A DNA stretch of 64,000 nt from contig OY282448.1 of NCBI GenBank assembly GCA_958296175.1, forward strand, positions 783,899-847,898, in the 5' to 3' direction. Below, in pieces: positions 62,524-64,000 of the stretch. The notes below the pieces were generated by a model. It did not search any database and was not told where the DNA came from. It was given only the letters and a program-made list of their open reading frames with translations. The position numbers and the translations under genes are program-made. How positions within the stretch are numbered: the first letter of the stretch is position 1; every line of letters begins with the position of its first letter. This DNA is from an uncultured Chloroflexota bacterium (GTDB lineage: Bacteria; Chloroflexota; UBA11872).

Positions 62524-62808
62524 GTGGCGCGGGTTCAGGTGATCATTCCCGACGAGGACCGTGCCATGTTCGTCGAGCAGGCGCGGGCGGAGGGGTTGAC
62601 GTTCAGCGCCTGGCTGCGCACCGCCGCCCATGCGCGGCTCCAAGAGCGGCGCGGCGCTGCCCGCTTCCAGTCAGCCGCTGACGCGGCGGCCTTTTTTCGC
62701 GCCATCGACGAGCGGCGCGGCGGCGGCGGGCGGGAACCGGAATGGGAAGAGCACCTGCGCACGATGCAGGCGTCGCGCGACCCGGGCGTGGACGCGGACG
62801 CGGTGTGA
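62524..62808 (+). CDS. Ribbon-helix-helix-like antitoxin
   Basis: 94 aa from a GTG at 62524 (a GTG at 62518 is possible). VARVQVIIPDEDRAMFVEQARAEGLTFSAWLRTAAHARL has the beta-strand and two-helix pattern of RHH/MetJ-Arc antitoxins; the C-terminal tail is acidic and Glu/Arg-rich. GGGAGGG lies before it. Such antitoxins precede PIN-domain toxins (VapBC); here the toxin is only a remnant starting with an overlapping GTGA. Confidence 0.82.
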   Translation: MARVQVIIPDEDRAMFVEQARAEGLTFSAWLRTAAHARLQERRGAARFQSAADAAAFFRAIDERRGGGGREPEWEEHLRTMQASRDPGVDADAV

Positions 62809-62867
62809 TCTTCGTCGACACCAACGTGTTCGTCTACGCCGTGGGGCGGCGTTCTGGGTGTGTGTAG
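62805..62867 (+). pseudogene. Truncated PIN-domain (VapC) toxin
   Basis: Twenty residues only: GTG ATC TTC and so on gives VIFVDTNVFVYAVGRR, the first beta-strand of PIN toxins with the acidic D in VDTN, followed by SGCV and a stop. The start overlaps the antitoxin stop (GTGA). The remaining ~110 residues of a normal VapC are missing; the next gene's stop codon lies eight bases later on the other strand. Confidence 0.85.
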
Positions 62868-62875
62868 GCGGGCGG

Positions 62876-63640
62876 TTAGTTGGTGGCGCGGCGGTATTCG
62901 AAGGTGGCTGCGCTGATCAGGACGGCGCAGGTGGCCAGCAGTACCCAGAGGCCGGGCAGGATCTGTTCCCACATCCAGCCTTCGATGATGATGGTGCGCA
63001 CGGCCACCAGGATGTATTCGACCGGATTGAGTCCCACGGCAATCCCAAACCAGCCCGTGAGCAGTTCGCGCGGCATGAAGGCCGAGGTGAGAAACGCCAG
63101 CGGCATGAACAACAGCCAGCTATTTACGGTGACCTGCACGCTGCGCGTGCGCACGGCGATAATGAGCCCCACGCAGCCCATGGCCACGGCCAGCAGCGTG
63201 GTGGCCAGGGTGACGGCCAGCACGCCCGGGAACCCGCCGGCAAACCGAACGCCGATGACGGTGGCCACCAGCAGGATGGCGGCCACCTGCGCCACGGCGC
63301 GCGTGGCGCCAATGGCCAGGGTGCCCAGCAGGATGGAGAAGCGGTTGACCGGCGACAGCAGCAGCTTGTCGACGTAGCCGGACATGATGTCCGTCAGCAG
63401 CACCATGGCCATGTCGCTGCCGCTGAAGACGACGGCCATCACGATAACCATGGCGGTCAGAAAGGCCTGGTAGTCCGAGGTCGGGAACCCCGGCAGGTTG
63501 GTGATGGCGCGCAGGGGCTCGCCAAAGAAGAGGTACATCACGGCGGACGACAGCACGGCGGCGACGATCATCCACGGCTGCGCCAGCCAGGTTTTCAGGT
63601 TGCGCACGTAGATGTAGGAACTTTCGCGCAGGATCTGCAC
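62876..63640 (-). CDS. ABC-2 type transporter permease (DrrB-like)
   Basis: 254 aa, six TM helices. ILRESSYIYVRNLKTWLAQPWMI (3-25) is the conserved cytosolic start; LLLSPVNRFSILLGTLAIG (about 93-112) and WLLFMPLAFLTSAFMPRELL (about 174-193) are ABC-2 permease hallmarks. It is coupled to the ATPase gene at the window edge and likely exports a drug, lipid or polysaccharide. The start is a GTG at 63640. Between the permease and the ATPase is a very G-rich spacer of about 200 bases. Confidence 0.92.
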   Translation of the reverse strand: MQILRESSYIYVRNLKTWLAQPWMIVAAVLSSAVMYLFFGEPLRAITNLPGFPTSDYQAFLTAMVIVMAVVFSGSDMAMVLLTDIMSGYVDKLLLSPVNRFSILLGTLAIGATRAVAQVAAILLVATVIGVRFAGGFPGVLAVTLATTLLAVAMGCVGLIIAVRTRSVQVTVNSWLLFMPLAFLTSAFMPRELLTGWFGIAVGLNPVEYILVAVRTIIIEGWMWEQILPGLWVLLATCAVLISAATFEYRRATN

Positions 63641-63837
63641 GGGTCAGCTCCGGGCGGCGCCGGGCGGCGCCGGGGGGACCCGACGGCGCCGCCGCGGCCG
63701 CAGGGATTCCCGCCGCGCAGCGGGGACGGGGCAGGTTGTGCCCGGGAACGCCGGGCGCGGGAGCGGGGATGCCGGGCGCGGCGGGCGCGGGGGGCGCGGG
63801 GATGCGGAGCGGGGTCGGGCGTGCGGCGGGGGCATGG
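63641..63837. repeat. G-rich low-complexity spacer in ABC operon
   Basis: 197 bases dominated by GGCGCCGGG and GCGGGCGCGG-like words (plus strand), between two genes of one operon. Such a gap is unusual within an operon. No gene is seen. Confidence 0.55.
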
Positions 63838-64000
63838 CTATTGTCGGTTGACGCCCATCCATTGGCCCCAGACGCGCGCGTCGGTGTCGGCGTCGGCGTC
63901 GGTGTCGCGAATCTGGCGGCCGGTGTGATGCAGGAAGACGTCGTCCAGCGAGGGGCTGGTGACGGTGAGGGCGGCGACGGGCACGCCGGCCGCGTGCAGG
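63838..64000 (-). CDS. ABC transporter ATP-binding protein, C-terminal end only
   Basis: Partial: the last ~53 codons, read from the window edge to a TAG at 63838-63840. The reading AAGVPVAALTVTSPSLDDVFLHHTGRQIRD is the typical C-terminus of DrrA-type export ATPases (the SLDDVFLHHTGR motif), followed by a repeated Asp/Thr/Ala tail and WGQWMGVNRQ. The nucleotide-binding motifs lie outside the window. It is the partner of the permease downstream. Confidence 0.9.
   Translation of the reverse strand, partial: LHAAGVPVAALTVTSPSLDDVFLHHTGRQIRDTDADADTDARVWGQWMGVNRQ

Overview
This is a very GC-rich bacterial chromosome segment. The partial 16S rRNA at the left edge, the secreted beta-propeller/FGYP-repeat protein, the CCCTCTCCC-type palindromic intergenic repeats and the crowd of Gfo/Idh/MocA, TIM-barrel isomerase, creatininase-like and DUF6807 genes all point to Chloroflexota, perhaps a Dehalococcoidia/SAR202-like lineage. 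That placement is inference; I could not run an rRNA tree. The window is close to the replication origin: dnaA, a cluster of three perfect DnaA boxes and parB lie at 14.3-17.1 kb, and an exact parS site lies at 55.16 kb.

Layout. 0-15 kb: 16S rRNA (minus strand, 3' end cut off by the window), then small-molecule and redox genes (MBL-fold hydrolase, sugar isomerase, two Gfo/Idh dehydrogenases, VTT membrane protein, OsmC), a UvrD-like helicase with a RelE-like N-terminus, a double-HTH regulator with a leaderless promoter, and a secreted propeller protein. 13.4-17.1 kb: a compact minus-strand block of dnaA, oriC, parB, rhomboid protease and a coupled 84-aa membrane protein. 17.6-27.7 kb: catabolic genes (Gfo/Idh, PLP decarboxylase, VOC protein, N,N-dimethylformamidase-like large subunit, alpha/beta hydrolase, sugar isomerase, Nudix) and a LiaF-like/PspC-like envelope pair. 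27.9-29.6 kb: a lower-GC DUF262/DUF1524 (GmrSD-type) gene. 29.8-38.9 kb: housekeeping genes (pseudouridine synthase, aldo/keto reductase, TerC, VOC, 2-hydroxyacid dehydrogenase, DUF1761, acyltransferase, ADP-ribosylglycohydrolase, tRNA-Lys, lactonase), with a 296-bp tandem duplication at the end of the acyltransferase gene. 39.1-41.0 kb: a lower-GC pair, AAA ATPase plus DUF4276 TOPRIM-like protein, which resembles a two-gene anti-phage system. 41-50 kb: PEP carboxykinase, creatininase-like hydrolase, two SDR-type dehydrogenases, a DUF6807 protein and a LacI-type sensor with no DNA-binding domain. 50-52 kb: two lower-GC membrane genes, the first with a long inverted repeat that covers its ribosome-binding site. 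52-56.5 kb: MFS exporter, DEAD-box helicase without a normal start codon before its Q motif, parS, Gfo/Idh. 56.5-62.9 kb: a defence/toxin island with HigBA, an unknown protein, a type III restriction-modification pair whose methyltransferase has a low-GC middle, and a ribbon-helix-helix-like antitoxin next to a 20-codon PIN toxin remnant. The window ends in an ABC-2 exporter operon.

Working together: the catabolic genes read as small oxidation/isomerisation/hydrolysis modules for unusual sugars, amides and amines. The imported-looking islands (27.9-29.6, 39.1-41.0, 56.5-62.9 kb) are all restriction, nuclease or toxin systems. No transposase, integrase or CRISPR array was seen.
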